Shown here in pieces: positions 25,423 to 34,002 of a stretch of DNA of 64,000 bases. Made by a program: the position numbers and the translations under genes. Location: contig JASMDC010000015.1 of assembly GCA_030753015.1 (NCBI GenBank), forward strand, positions 12,769-76,768, in the 5' to 3' direction. Numbering within the stretch: the stretch's first letter is position 1; every line of letters starts with the position of its first letter. The notes under the pieces were generated by a model. That model was not told the DNA's origin, made no database searches, and saw only the letters and a program-made list of their open reading frames with translations. The stretch comes from Candidatus Undinarchaeales archaeon. GTDB taxonomy: Archaea; SpSt-1190; JASMDC01.

Positions 25423-25916
25423 AGGTCAAGGGACGCGTGTGGCGCTTCGGCGACGACGTGAACACCGATGTCATCTTCCCCGGCAAGTACACCTACACGG
25501 TGACCGAGCCCGAGGACATGGCCAAGCACGCCATGGAGGACGCTGATCCGGAGTTCGCCAAGGGCGTCCAGGAGGGCGACGTCATCGTTGCAGGCCGGAA
25601 CTTCGGCTGCGGCTCATCGCGAGAGCAGGCGGTCACCGCCCCCAAGTACGCGGGCGTGGGCGCCATCATCGCCAAGTCGTTCGCCCGCATCTACTTCCGC
25701 AACTGCATCAACCAGGGCCTGCCCATCCTCAGTCTCCCCGAGGTCGACGAGATCCAACCCGGCGACGAGGTGGAGGTCGTGCTCGAGGAGGGGCTGGTGC
25801 GGGATCTCACGACCGGGAAGGAGTACAGGGCCAAGCCCCTGCCACCCTTCATCATGGACATAATCACGGCCGGGGGGCTCATCCCCAGCCTGAAGAAGAA
25901 GCTCGGAACGGAGTAA
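25419..25916 (+). CDS. leuD: 3-isopropylmalate dehydratase small subunit
   Basis: 165-aa swivelling-domain subunit that pairs with the LeuC-type protein encoded just upstream. Signature blocks are FGDDVNTDVIFPGKY at the N-terminus and AGRNFGCGSSREQAV near residue 62, followed by IIAKSFARIYFRNC. Length is normal for archaeal LeuD. The ATG overlaps the leuC stop codon. Substrate specificity in archaeal LeuD/HacB depends on a short loop after the FGDD block (here GKYTYTVTEPED), which I cannot assign with certainty. Confidence 0.88.
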   Translation: MKVKGRVWRFGDDVNTDVIFPGKYTYTVTEPEDMAKHAMEDADPEFAKGVQEGDVIVAGRNFGCGSSREQAVTAPKYAGVGAIIAKSFARIYFRNCINQGLPILSLPEVDEIQPGDEVEVVLEEGLVRDLTTGKEYRAKPLPPFIMDIITAGGLIPSLKKKLGTE

Positions 25917-25928
25917 GGAGGAACCAAA

Positions 25929-27047
25929 ATGGCAAAATACAAAATCGCGGTCCTGCCGGGCGACGGTATCGGCAAGGACGTCACGGAAGCGGCGATGATC
26001 GTTCTGGACAAGCTCGGCCTGGACGCCGAGTACATCTACGGCGACATCGGATGGGAGTTCTGGTGCAAGGAGGGCAATCCCCTTCCCGACCGCACCCTCA
26101 AGCTCTTCAAAGAGACCGACTGCTGCCTCTTCGGCGCGATCACATCGAAACCGAAGGAGGAGGCCCAGAAGGCCCTGGCGCCAGAGCTGCAGGACAAGGG
26201 GCTTACGTACTTCAGTCCCATCGTCAAGCTACGCCAGCTTTTGAACCTGCATACCAACCTCAGGCCGTGCAAGGGCTTCGAGGGCAATCCCCTCAACTTC
26301 AAGGACGGAATCGACCTGGTGGTGTTCAGGGAGAACACCGAGGGACTGTACTCGGGCGTGGAGTTCCACCCCGTGCCCGACGGTGTCCGTTCCGCTCTCA
26401 AGGACAACAATGCCAAGATGGGCCGGTTCGACGACACGGCGGCCGATGACCTGGCCATCTCGTGCCGGATCTTCACCCGGGCGGGGTGCCAGCGCATCGT
26501 GCGCAACGCCTTCGAGTACGCCAAGACACACGGCTACTCTTCCGTCACCATCGTGGAGAAGCCCAACGTCATCCGCGAGACCAGCGGTCTCATGGTGCGC
26601 GAGGCGCGCAAGATTGCCAAGGAGTTCGACGGCATCGACCTCTGGGAGACCAACGTCGACGCCCAGTGCATGTGGCTGATCAAGAATCCCAACGATTACG
26701 GCGTGATGGTATCGTCGAACATGTTCGGTGACATAATCTCGGACCTGGCCGGCCAGTTGGTGGGCGGCCTGGGCTTCGCCAGTGCGGGCAACATCGGCGA
26801 CGACTACGCGGTGTTCGAGCCCACCCACGGCTCAGCGCCCAAGTACGCGGGCCAGTACAAGGTCAATCCCATGGCCATGCTGCTCACCGTGAAGATGATG
26901 CTCGACTGGCTCGGGGAGGCTGACAAGGCCAAGAACCTCGAGAATGCCATCAGTGAGGTCATCAAGGAAGGCAAGGTCCGCACCTACGACATGAAGGGCG
27001 ACGCCAAGACCCTCGAAGTGGCCCGCGCCATCGCGGACAAGCTGTAG
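25929..27047 (+). CDS. Isocitrate/3-isopropylmalate dehydrogenase family enzyme
   Basis: 372-aa beta-decarboxylating dehydrogenase that oxidises a 2-hydroxyacid with decarboxylation. [10 protein letters not shown] opens the Rossmann-like core. The substrate region reads [16 protein letters not shown] and the metal/coenzyme region has [13 protein letters not shown] and [22 protein letters not shown] is closer to NAD-isocitrate dehydrogenases, while the leuCD-like context suggests isopropylmalate or homoisocitrate; both are possible. A strong GGAGGA site sits 12 nt after the leuD stop, so the three genes form one operon. Confidence 0.85.
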   Translation: MAKYKIAVLPGDGIGKDVTEAAMIVLDKLGLDAEYIYGDIGWEFWCKEGNPLPDRTLKLFKETDCCLFGAITSKPKEEAQKALAPELQDKGLTYFSPIVKLRQLLNLHTNLRPCKGFEGNPLNFKDGIDLVVFRENTEGLYSGVEFHPVPDGVRSALKDNNAKMGRFDDTAADDLAISCRIFTRAGCQRIVRNAFEYAKTHGYSSVTIVEKPNVIRETSGLMVREARKIAKEFDGIDLWETNVDAQCMWLIKNPNDYGVMVSSNMFGDIISDLAGQLVGGLGFASAGNIGDDYAVFEPTHGSAPKYAGQYKVNPMAMLLTVKMMLDWLGEADKAKNLENAISEVIKEGKVRTYDMKGDAKTLEVARAIADKL

Positions 27048-27141
27048 ACCGCCCATGAGCGCTACAGACCGGTGGGGGGTCGCCTGAACGGCGATCATCG
27101 AGGACCTTGAGCAGGCCGGCCTCGAAGGCCAGGAGGTCGAC

Positions 27142-27432
27142 GTGCTCAAGACCTACCTCACCGAAAAGGAGCGGGCGCTCATCGAGGTAGCATACCGCAG
27201 GAGTAAGTTCCACGCGATCTTGCTTTCAGAGCTCGCTCGTGGGCTGGAGGACGCAGAAGGGTTCCACGGGCCGCATGCCGCCGAGCTCGAGCTCCTCCGT
27301 TTCCAGCCCACGCTCCACTCTCTGGAGAATAAGGGGCTTGTCAGGCTCCTCCACAAGGAGGTCCTTCTGACGGAGTCAGGGCTGCAGGTATGCGAAACGT
27401 TGTTCGGGATCGTGGAGGACCCGCCGGCCTAG
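27142..27432 (+). CDS. Small winged-helix-like protein
   Basis: 96-aa soluble protein, helix-rich, with LTEKERALIEVAYRRSKF, a central LHSLENKGLVRLLHKE (recognition-helix then wing pattern) and VLLTESGLQVCETLF. It looks like a winged-helix DNA-binding domain but the family is not recognised. The GTG start is preceded by AGGAGG with 5 nt spacing. The frame continues upstream to a TGA at 27085-27087. Its stop overlaps the stop of the convergent regulator (CTAG shared). Confidence 0.55.
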   Translation: MLKTYLTEKERALIEVAYRRSKFHAILLSELARGLEDAEGFHGPHAAELELLRFQPTLHSLENKGLVRLLHKEVLLTESGLQVCETLFGIVEDPPA

Positions 27433-27722
27433 GCGTGGTCTTCCTCGACCTCGATGACCCTATCGATGAGGTCAGCGACCTCTTCACCCTTTTCCGTGGG
27501 CTCGTAGAGCCGGGTCCGGCCCAGCTTGATGGTGCTCGCCAGCCCCATCTCACGGAATCGTTGAAGGACGCGGAGGGTGTGTGCGTACTCCGTATCGGCG
27601 ACCTTAGAGATGGCACGAACGTAGCGCACGGGAGGATTGCCTCCGTTCAGCGAAAGAAAGATCTTTGTAGCCTTCTTTTTGAAAAAGAGGCCCAATAATT
27701 CGTCCTTCTGCTCTCTAGGCAT
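27429..27722 (-). CDS. Winged-helix transcriptional regulator (ArsR/MarR-like)
   Basis: 97-aa DNA-binding protein. Helices around KATKIFLSLNG, VRYVRAISKVADTEYAHTLRVLQRF and the wing segment LASTIKLGRTRLYEPTEKG give a complete winged helix. It is short, with no effector domain. A GGAAGG site lies just before the ATG, and the mRNA leader contains a GGGGAAA-TCGC-TTTCCCC hairpin. The nearest TATA-like box (CTTTTAAATG) is about 65 nt upstream. Target genes unknown; autoregulation is possible. Confidence 0.75.
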   Translation of the reverse strand: MPREQKDELLGLFFKKKATKIFLSLNGGNPPVRYVRAISKVADTEYAHTLRVLQRFREMGLASTIKLGRTRLYEPTEKGEEVADLIDRVIEVEEDHA

Positions 27723-27749
27723 AGTATTTCCTTCCTTGCTGGGGGTGAG

Positions 27750-27767
27750 GGGGAAATCGCTTTCCCC
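27750..27767. promoter_or_regulatory. Hairpin/dyad in the leader of the winged-helix gene
   Basis: GGGGAAA and TTTCCCC are separated by TCGC, a perfect 7-bp inverted repeat, between the TATA-like box (about 27790) and the ATG (27722). It could be an RNA hairpin or a repressor dyad. Two ATTTATAAAC-type boxes lie further upstream (about 27818 and 27842). The rest of 27723-27954 is AT-rich with no gene. Confidence 0.5.
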
Positions 27768-27954
27768 TCGTAGCGAATCTGTGTCAGAGCCTACATTTAA
27801 AAGTCCTTCGCCTGCGAGATTCGTTGTTTATAAATCTGGGCTAGTTTATAAATTAACTGCGACACTTTACGGCCATATCGTCCGAGTTACACCCTAATTC
27901 CGAAGAATCTTCCGAATTTTAAATGGGACTGAATAATGAGAGGATACGATATGA

Positions 27955-27969
27955 GTGACACAGTGTCAC
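27955..27969. promoter_or_regulatory. Perfect 15-nt palindrome
   Basis: GTGACAC-A-GTGTCAC is a perfect dyad overlapping the stop codon (27966-27968) of the I9-like gene. It could be a protein-binding operator for the AT-rich region beside it, or part of a 3'-end hairpin. No T-tract follows on the minus strand, so termination alone is less likely. Confidence 0.4.
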
Positions 27970-28202
27970 GCTTCGTTGATGGCCTCCACGAAGTCCTTGC
28001 CCTCGAGAGCACGGATCTGGGCACGGCTCGCCCGGACGAGGAACGAGCGGCTGAAGGGGTACTCCTCCACGACGTCGAACTCCGAAAGGGCCGGCCGTAT
28101 CTCGTTCATGCCGAGATCACCCTGCACGATCACGATGACCTCCACCACGTCGTCGGGGCCGAGATCGTTGATACGAGATTCGAGAAAACCGTCCAGTTTC
28201 AT
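27966..28202 (-). CDS. Peptidase-inhibitor-I9-like small protein
   Basis: 78-aa protein whose body fits the I9/subtilisin-propeptide fold: VEVIVIVQGDLG (strand), a helix with MNEIRPALSEF, VVEEYPFSRSFLVRAS (two strands) and RAQIRALEGKDFVEAI. Such free-standing I9 proteins inhibit or chaperone subtilases. No protease gene is in the window. ATG 28202 lies 24-26 nt from a GATAAATACC box at about 28221-28230, so the start is leaderless and the longer upstream frame is not used. An opposite-strand frame of 106 codons across this region is rejected. Confidence 0.6.
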   Translation of the reverse strand: MKLDGFLESRINDLGPDDVVEVIVIVQGDLGMNEIRPALSEFDVVEEYPFSRSFLVRASRAQIRALEGKDFVEAINEA

Positions 28203-28344
28203 TCGATACCACCCATGGGAAAGGTATTTATCGGTGCGAAGATTATAACTAAATAGGTTCCAAAGGGGCGTTAATGGGAAAACTATATAAAGAACAAACG
28301 ACACTATGTTACTATCGTCTGGTGACGAACGGGGGTTACAAATT

Positions 28345-29148
28345 ATGATGGATGGCCTTGATGGATGGGTTGACTCGTACCGCGCGGAGATGGACCGCGA
28401 GCGGGGCGATATGGATCCTGTAACAAAGGACATCCAGCAGTCCATGTACCGTGGCCCTCTTTCCCTCCTTCGCAACGTCTACGACGTCTACAAGGACAAC
28501 GCCTACTCTGCCCTTTTCGGGGCCGAGCCCAAGGACTACCTAGAGGGCAACGTCACCGCGAACCTCTTCGCCGGCACCAAGGACGGGATCGGCATCAAGT
28601 ACGTCGCAGAGAATGGTCGCTTCGTCATCCCGACCAAGGATGGCAAGTACGTCGAGGCCAAGAACTCCAAAGCCTACGCCCTTGACGACAAGGGACAGGT
28701 CCTCTCGGACAGCGAACTCGACAAGGCCGACGACATAGTCATCGAGATGGAGACGCCGGATGGCGCCAAGATCCAGGTCAACTACTTCGACCTCGTCACG
28801 ATCACTCAGCCCGTTAGCGAAGACAGCGACAAGCAGGGCGTGTACCTCGGTGTCGGCGAGTCTTACCTCCTTAACCCCTGGGGTGAGCCTGTCGCAAAGG
28901 GTGTCAACTGCTACTCGGCCGACTTCGCAGAGATGGACATGGACCTTCGGCCCGTTGACCGCAAGTCCTGGTCTGCCATGGATTCCAGCTACCACGACGG
29001 CGTGCGCGTCAAGCGCCAGCCATACACCCCCGTGTACGACACAGAGAGCAAGTCGTTCAAGTGGATGGAACCCGTGAAGAACCCCCAGATCTCCGGCGGA
29101 CACGACTTCGAGAAGCGCGAGGGCGTGTTCAAGTACCTGGCCGCCTAA
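28345..29148 (+). CDS. Unknown 267-aa protein
   Basis: Hydrophilic soluble protein, acidic at the start (DGWVDSYRAEMDRERGDMD), then alpha/beta sequence with TANLFAGTKDGIG, an acidic-beta block IVIEMETPDG and Tyr-rich later parts. No family recognised. A strong TATA box (CTATATAAAG) is at 28283-28292. ATG 28345 is chosen, with GGGGGT about 10 nt upstream; ATG 28306 in frame is an alternative. It is the first of three large soluble proteins of unclear role on the same strand (with the TIM barrel and the coiled coil). Confidence 0.6.
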   Translation: MMDGLDGWVDSYRAEMDRERGDMDPVTKDIQQSMYRGPLSLLRNVYDVYKDNAYSALFGAEPKDYLEGNVTANLFAGTKDGIGIKYVAENGRFVIPTKDGKYVEAKNSKAYALDDKGQVLSDSELDKADDIVIEMETPDGAKIQVNYFDLVTITQPVSEDSDKQGVYLGVGESYLLNPWGEPVAKGVNCYSADFAEMDMDLRPVDRKSWSAMDSSYHDGVRVKRQPYTPVYDTESKSFKWMEPVKNPQISGGHDFEKREGVFKYLAA

Positions 29149-29244
29149 AGGCCAGCAACCACAAACCTTATCTAGCGGAGGTTACACTGTAGAGAACAGA
29201 ACGGACGGGTAAGAAGGACCGTATAGACAAGGACGTGTACCCAG

Positions 29245-31392
29245 ATGGGCTTCGAAAAGCTGAAGAAGCGTGCCAAGGACTGGATGAGGGACCTGCCGAC
29301 ACGGCCGTCGGCCTCGGTCACTCCCAAGACCGAGGAGGGTATGATCCTCGACCGTTTGCGCAAGACCTTCGAGACGGGCGTCGTCAACGCCGAAATAGGT
29401 ATGTTCCGGTGGACCGGAAAGGGTCCGGAGGACACCAAGGCAGAGGACGTTCCCATCTGGCAGCGCCAGCAGGTACGCGAGATCGTGGAGGAGATGGGTG
29501 GCGAGTCCACCGTCCACGCCGGTCTGTCGGTCGACCTCACCTGGCCCACGCCCAACAAACGCATGCAGTCGATCCGGGAGCTGAAACACACCCTACTTTA
29601 TGCCCGTGACATCAAGGCCAACGTGGTCACCGTCCACCCCACTACCATGCAGGGCGGTAATGCCTTCTTCGACACCGTTCTCTTCACGCCCGAGACACGC
29701 GCGCCATGGTACGGCGGCGGCGAGGCGGAGATGTCGCAGCGCAACGAGACCGCCGAACAGGTGGGCTGGTACACACCGCAGTACTTCAAGCGCATGGAAG
29801 CATGGCGCAAGGCGCACATGCGCCGCACCCTGGAGCAGGCCTTCGGCAAGGGGGCCGCAGAGGTCGATGCCGCTATCTACTCGACGGGCATCGAGCTGTA
29901 CATGAAGTTCCTGCAGGGTATGACCCAGCTCTTCGGGTTCTACAAAGAGGCCAAGGAGAACCATCTCCCCATGGCCATCGCCCAGGAGCACTTCAACAAT
30001 TTCGTTCACATGTCGGCCAAGATCGCCGAGAATCCCCAGCTCTCCGAGGAGGAGAAGAAGGCTGAGATCACGGCGCTGGCCAAGGCAGGGTTCCGTTCCG
30101 CCCTGTCGGACAGGGGACCCTACCAGGACGCCTCGCCAGCACACGTGCGACCCTACGCGGAACGGGCGTTCGCGCCCTTCCTCAGTGGCGGGGCGGGCGG
30201 CGGCGCAGGCGGCGGCGGCCCCGGTGCTGATAACAACGTCGTCGACGCCGTGGGCAAGCAGCTGGCCTCCGTCAAGGAGCAGATCGCCGCCGATCAGGGC
30301 GTGGACGCGGACCAGCTCCACCTCACCCCCGAACTCGTCGAGGAATACCTTCTCAAGGACGGCAAGACCGGGCTCAAGCACCTGCGCGAGCAGGCGAACA
30401 AGTGGAACCCCGGCCTGCGAGGGTTCGACGCACGGTACAAGCCTATTACCGAAAAGACCTTCCTCACCACGCTCACCAAGTCGTTCGAGATCCTGCTGGA
30501 CGACGAGGACATCAAGTCCGTGCTCAATGAGGGCGAGACCAAGATCGGCCTCGAGAACATGGAGATGACGAACCTCGCCACCGGCGTTCTGGGCTCACCG
30601 TACTTCTCCCAGCCCATCCACTTCAAGAAGGCGCTGAAGCAGATATGGGCGATCGCCAAGCGCAAGGGCATCAAGAACCCGGAGAAGGTCATCGGGATGA
30701 CCTACGACATCCTCCACGCCTCCACCGGGAAGGACCCCCTCAAGTTCATGGAAGAGCTGCAGAAGCCGGAGATAGACCCCGAGACCGGGGAGAAGCTCCC
30801 CGGCGTGCCTCTCTTCAACGTCCACGTCTCGGGTGGCCCGATCAACGCCTACGGCGGGACTGCCCACCAGCACGTGGCCATGGGTTCGCGGGGCGATGCC
30901 ATCACCCAGAAGCACCCCGGCCTCATGGACGACATCAAGAAGAAGCTCAAGGAGGCCAAGAGCAAGGGTCTCATCGAGGACGTGCCGGTCATCACCATCG
31001 AACCCGGAGAGGGCGGTACCGAGGACACCGAGCAGACGCTCGCCAACTGGGTGACCGCGGGGGCCGAGCCCTTCTATGCCAAGTACGGCGCCGAGCTCGG
31101 GGTGGCCAAGGAGTGGGGTTACGACCAGGCCACGGACGAGTACTACAAGGAGAAGGCAGAGCAGCAGAGCCTGAGCGAGTACCCCGGCGAGGGGCTCTAC
31201 ACGGCCATGGACCGTTCCTTCCTCTACCAGGGTGCACGGGCCACCTTCATGGAGACGCTCTACAGCCAGGGCGGTGCCCAGAAGGGTGTCGCGCCCGGTA
31301 TGTGGGCAGGCGGAATGAGCCACCGTGACGTCGCCCAGCTACCCAAGCCCTGGGCGGAGCGCTTCTACTTCTCGGGCCAGGGGAACGAGTAA
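29245..31392 (+). CDS. Endonuclease-IV/xylose-isomerase-type TIM barrel with a ~300-residue insertion
   Basis: 715-aa protein. The metal-site residues of the Nfo/AP-endonuclease-2 superfamily occur in order: H91 (TVHAGLSVDL), H131 (VTVHPTTM), E437 (IGLENMEM), D488 and H491 (TYDILHAST), H527 (FNVHVSGG), H541/H543 (AHQHVAMG) and E586 (ITIEPGEGG). Endonuclease IV itself is about 280 aa; the extra length is mainly one insertion of about 300 residues between H131 and E437, with a Gly-rich linker at 314-328, plus a roughly 120-residue C-terminal extension. In Nfo the penultimate pair is Asp-x-His; here it is His-Gln-His. DNA repair or sugar isomerisation are both possible. Confidence 0.7.
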   Translation: MGFEKLKKRAKDWMRDLPTRPSASVTPKTEEGMILDRLRKTFETGVVNAEIGMFRWTGKGPEDTKAEDVPIWQRQQVREIVEEMGGESTVHAGLSVDLTWPTPNKRMQSIRELKHTLLYARDIKANVVTVHPTTMQGGNAFFDTVLFTPETRAPWYGGGEAEMSQRNETAEQVGWYTPQYFKRMEAWRKAHMRRTLEQAFGKGAAEVDAAIYSTGIELYMKFLQGMTQLFGFYKEAKENHLPMAIAQEHFNNFVHMSAKIAENPQLSEEEKKAEITALAKAGFRSALSDRGPYQDASPAHVRPYAERAFAPFLSGGAGGGAGGGGPGADNNVVDAVGKQLASVKEQIAADQGVDADQLHLTPELVEEYLLKDGKTGLKHLREQANKWNPGLRGFDARYKPITEKTFLTTLTKSFEILLDDEDIKSVLNEGETKIGLENMEMTNLATGVLGSPYFSQPIHFKKALKQIWAIAKRKGIKNPEKVIGMTYDILHASTGKDPLKFMEELQKPEIDPETGEKLPGVPLFNVHVSGGPINAYGGTAHQHVAMGSRGDAITQKHPGLMDDIKKKLKEAKSKGLIEDVPVITIEPGEGGTEDTEQTLANWVTAGAEPFYAKYGAELGVAKEWGYDQATDEYYKEKAEQQSLSEYPGEGLYTAMDRSFLYQGARATFMETLYSQGGAQKGVAPGMWAGGMSHRDVAQLPKPWAERFYFSGQGNE

Positions 31393-31454
31393 ACGGCGGC
31401 CTGCGCCAAACATTTTATAAAGGAAGAGCAGGTATCTTTCGATGGGTTAGAGCT

Positions 31455-33599
31455 GTGTCTCCTGATAATGCTGTCGAGGGAAGAATCACGTCCATCGAGG
31501 AGAAGATGCGCACCTTCTCCAAGGCCATGCAGGCCATCGAGGCATTCTCCAACCAGCAGCGGCAGGTCCTCCTCAAGGCGCTGAGCGAAGGGGACAAGAC
31601 CTCCGCTCTCGTGGAGCGTCTCAACACCCTCGAGGGCCGGTTCGTCAGGATCGAGCAGGAGGGGCTCAAGTCCACGGAGGACTATCTGGCCGTCGAGGAG
31701 CGGATGGGCCGCTCGTCCCAGGAGAACGAGGGCGCCATCAAGGCCATCTCCGACGAGCTGCGGTCCCTGCGCGAATCGCTGGAGATCGAGATATACAAGT
31801 CGTCGGCCAAGGTCGAGAAGAAGGTCGTCACACGCCTCGAACCCATCGAGAAGGGGCAGGAGTCCATCACAGCGGTGCGCGACCGCATCACCCTGCTGGA
31901 GAAGCTGGTCAACAACCAGCTTACGCCCATCTCAGGCCGCATCGACACCGTCCAGCAAGGACTGGAGGAGCGGTTCAACAGCATCCAGGAGACCATGAAC
32001 GAGAAGCTGGGCCGGCTCGAGGAGATCACCGGATCCATCAAGGACTTCGTCCCCGAGGCCATCACCCACTCTCAAAGCTCGATCGAGGAACGGATCGATG
32101 CCCGCATCGGTGCACGGATGGAAGCGCTCGAGAATCGTGCTGCCTCGTTCAGTGACATCACCAAGCGCATGGACACGCTCGAGGATAGCCTGAACAAGCA
32201 GGTGTCGCCGCTCCGCGACGACGTGGCCATGATCAAGGAGAAGGTCACGCTCGAGGTCGACAAGACCATCTCACGCGTGGAATCACGTGTGGACGGCAAG
32301 CTCGATCCTCTGTCGACCTGGGTCAGCGGCCTGAACAAGAAGGTCGAGAGCGTGGAGAAGAAGCTCCAGTCGACGCCCGACCTCGAAGCCCGCCTCACCC
32401 GTCTGGAGGGGCTCGTGGAGAGCCAGATCGCACCATTGGGCGAGAAGCTCTCGGCGCTTGAGACCACCCTCGGTGTGGACGTGGACGACTCCGTCAACCG
32501 CCTCGAAGAGCGGGTGGACGCGCGGATGAGCGCTGCTGAGAACCGCCTTGGCGAGCGGCTCGGCACCATCAACACCATCATGGACGACCGGTTCTCCGGC
32601 GTCGACACCAAGCTCAACGGTCTGGACGAGACGACACGGACCAGCGAGGTGCTCGTCGAGCGCGTATCGCGCATCGAGGACCAGCTGGGCGATTCCACCA
32701 AGGTGCTGACCGACCGGGTAAACTCCGTCGAGGTGCTCACCAAGTCGAACCAGGTGGAGGCCATCAACCGGATCGAGGACGTCAAGAACGACGGGATAGG
32801 CCCCATGACCAAGGACCTCAAGCGGGTCAAGGAGTTCATGGCCAAGGCCGCGACCAGCGTGGAGACGGCCGCCATACGCGAGGACATGAACGAGCACGGC
32901 ACCCAGATCAGGGACCTCATCGCCATCTCCTCCAAGCTCCTGGACCAGTTCAAGGGCCTCAACACCATACCTCCCAGGATCACCAAGCTCGAGCTCAAGG
33001 TCGAGAACCTCGATCCCCTACGCACCGACTTCCAGAACGTGGTCACCATGACCCGGAAGGTCGGCCGGCTCGTCACCGGCGTGGAGAGCCGCATCTCGAA
33101 GAACGAGCGGGAGCTCAAGCGGTTCGACCGCACCGAGGATGCGCTGACCACCCTCACCAAGGCGCTGGGCGACGTCACCAAGATAGCCAGCCGCAACGAG
33201 CTGGAGCTCGGCTCGCTGCGCGCACGCGAGGTCCCCAAGACCATCGACGAGCACGAGAAGCGTATCGACGACCTGTTCCGGCTGCAGCAGAAGGTGCTCT
33301 ACACCAGCGAGGACCTGGCCAAGAAGGTCGGCGTGTTCCAGAAGACGCTGGGCACCGGTACCGACCTCATGGACGAGGTCGTCCACAAGGTGGAGCGGCG
33401 CCTCGAAGTGTTCGAGAAGGAGATGCGCGTGGTCAAGACCGAGAACGAGAGCATCCGGCTCTCCATGGGCGACGCCATCTCGGCCGCAGCCGACCTCGAG
33501 GACGTCAAGAAGGACGTCATCCGCCTGCGTGTCCGCCAGAAGAAGCTCGGAGAGACGCTGAAGTCCATGAAGGACAGGGTCTCGATGGTCATCGCGTAG
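31455..33599 (+). CDS. Long coiled-coil protein
   Basis: 714-aa protein, almost entirely heptad-type alpha-helical sequence rich in Glu, Lys, Arg, Leu and Ser, with recurring short units such as RVESRVDGKLDPLS, RLEERVDARM and RLGERLGTINTIMDDRF. It has no signal peptide, membrane helix, Walker motif or globular end domain, so it is not an SMC or Rad50. Structural or tethering roles are likely. GTG 31455 is the only plausible start; the box TTTTATAAAG is at 31411-31420, leaving a leader of about 14-18 nt. It follows the TIM-barrel gene by 62 nt. Confidence 0.7.
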   Translation: MSPDNAVEGRITSIEEKMRTFSKAMQAIEAFSNQQRQVLLKALSEGDKTSALVERLNTLEGRFVRIEQEGLKSTEDYLAVEERMGRSSQENEGAIKAISDELRSLRESLEIEIYKSSAKVEKKVVTRLEPIEKGQESITAVRDRITLLEKLVNNQLTPISGRIDTVQQGLEERFNSIQETMNEKLGRLEEITGSIKDFVPEAITHSQSSIEERIDARIGARMEALENRAASFSDITKRMDTLEDSLNKQVSPLRDDVAMIKEKVTLEVDKTISRVESRVDGKLDPLSTWVSGLNKKVESVEKKLQSTPDLEARLTRLEGLVESQIAPLGEKLSALETTLGVDVDDSVNRLEERVDARMSAAENRLGERLGTINTIMDDRFSGVDTKLNGLDETTRTSEVLVERVSRIEDQLGDSTKVLTDRVNSVEVLTKSNQVEAINRIEDVKNDGIGPMTKDLKRVKEFMAKAATSVETAAIREDMNEHGTQIRDLIAISSKLLDQFKGLNTIPPRITKLELKVENLDPLRTDFQNVVTMTRKVGRLVTGVESRISKNERELKRFDRTEDALTTLTKALGDVTKIASRNELELGSLRAREVPKTIDEHEKRIDDLFRLQQKVLYTSEDLAKKVGVFQKTLGTGTDLMDEVVHKVERRLEVFEKEMRVVKTENESIRLSMGDAISAAADLEDVKKDVIRLRVRQKKLGETLKSMKDRVSMVIA

Positions 33600-33730
33600 A
33601 CCGGACGCGGACGGTCGGAGCTGCAGTGGGACTTATTGGTCAGCGGGAGCGTTCCGGGGATGGCGAAGTTCTGTCCGGAGCCAGGAACACTTGTGTTATA
33701 CGAAAGCCTACAGATTCAGTCCTTCTTCTT

Positions 33731-33778
33731 GATCCTCCCTTGTCTGTTGAGAATCGCTGAGCGAGGCCGCCGATCCGG
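33731..33778 (+). repeat. Island repeat R2, copy a
   Basis: Contains TGAGAATCGCTGAGCGAGGC with CGC and GATCCG after it. Shares this core with copies at about 36107 and 38082. This copy lies just beyond the stop of the disrupted GNAT gene. The rest of 33600-33795 contains no gene I can support. Confidence 0.6.
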
Positions 33779-33795
33779 TTATGTGGGATCCCGGC

Positions 33796-34002
33796 CTACG
33801 CCGAATTCAAAGTCTTTTCCATTCTAATCATTATTACTTCTGTACCCTCAACATTTTGCTTGATTTTCTTGACTTTTCGATATCCCGATTTTATATAGAA
33901 TTCTTCAGCCGTTATACTTGAAAGAACGAATAATAGTCTCTTGTTCTTTTCCCTCGCAATTTGTTCAATGTTGTTGATTAATTTCGTACCTATCCCTTTG
34001 CC
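33796..34002 (-). pseudogene. GNAT acetyltransferase, 3' half (split by an IS)
   Basis: The minus strand reads GKGIGTKLINNIEQIAREK, then LLFVLSSITAEEFYIKSGYR and ends MIRMEK-TLNSA before a TAG. This is the acetyl-CoA-binding and C-terminal half of a GNAT N-acetyltransferase. Its N-terminal half is at 35731-35992. Removing the IS and one copy of the 4-bp duplication restores a continuous frame across PDRHGKGIGT, an ideal GNAT motif A. The sequence is AT-rich relative to the core genes. Substrate unknown. Confidence 0.85.

Noticed and set aside
27936-28256. 106-codon plus-strand frame opposite the I9-like gene
   Set aside because: The minus-strand product has a coherent fold pattern and a leaderless promoter; the plus frame has neither.
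28345-33599. Defence island in the TIM-barrel/coiled-coil region
   Set aside because: No restriction, helicase, reverse transcriptase or toxin signature is present, so a defence role is not supported.
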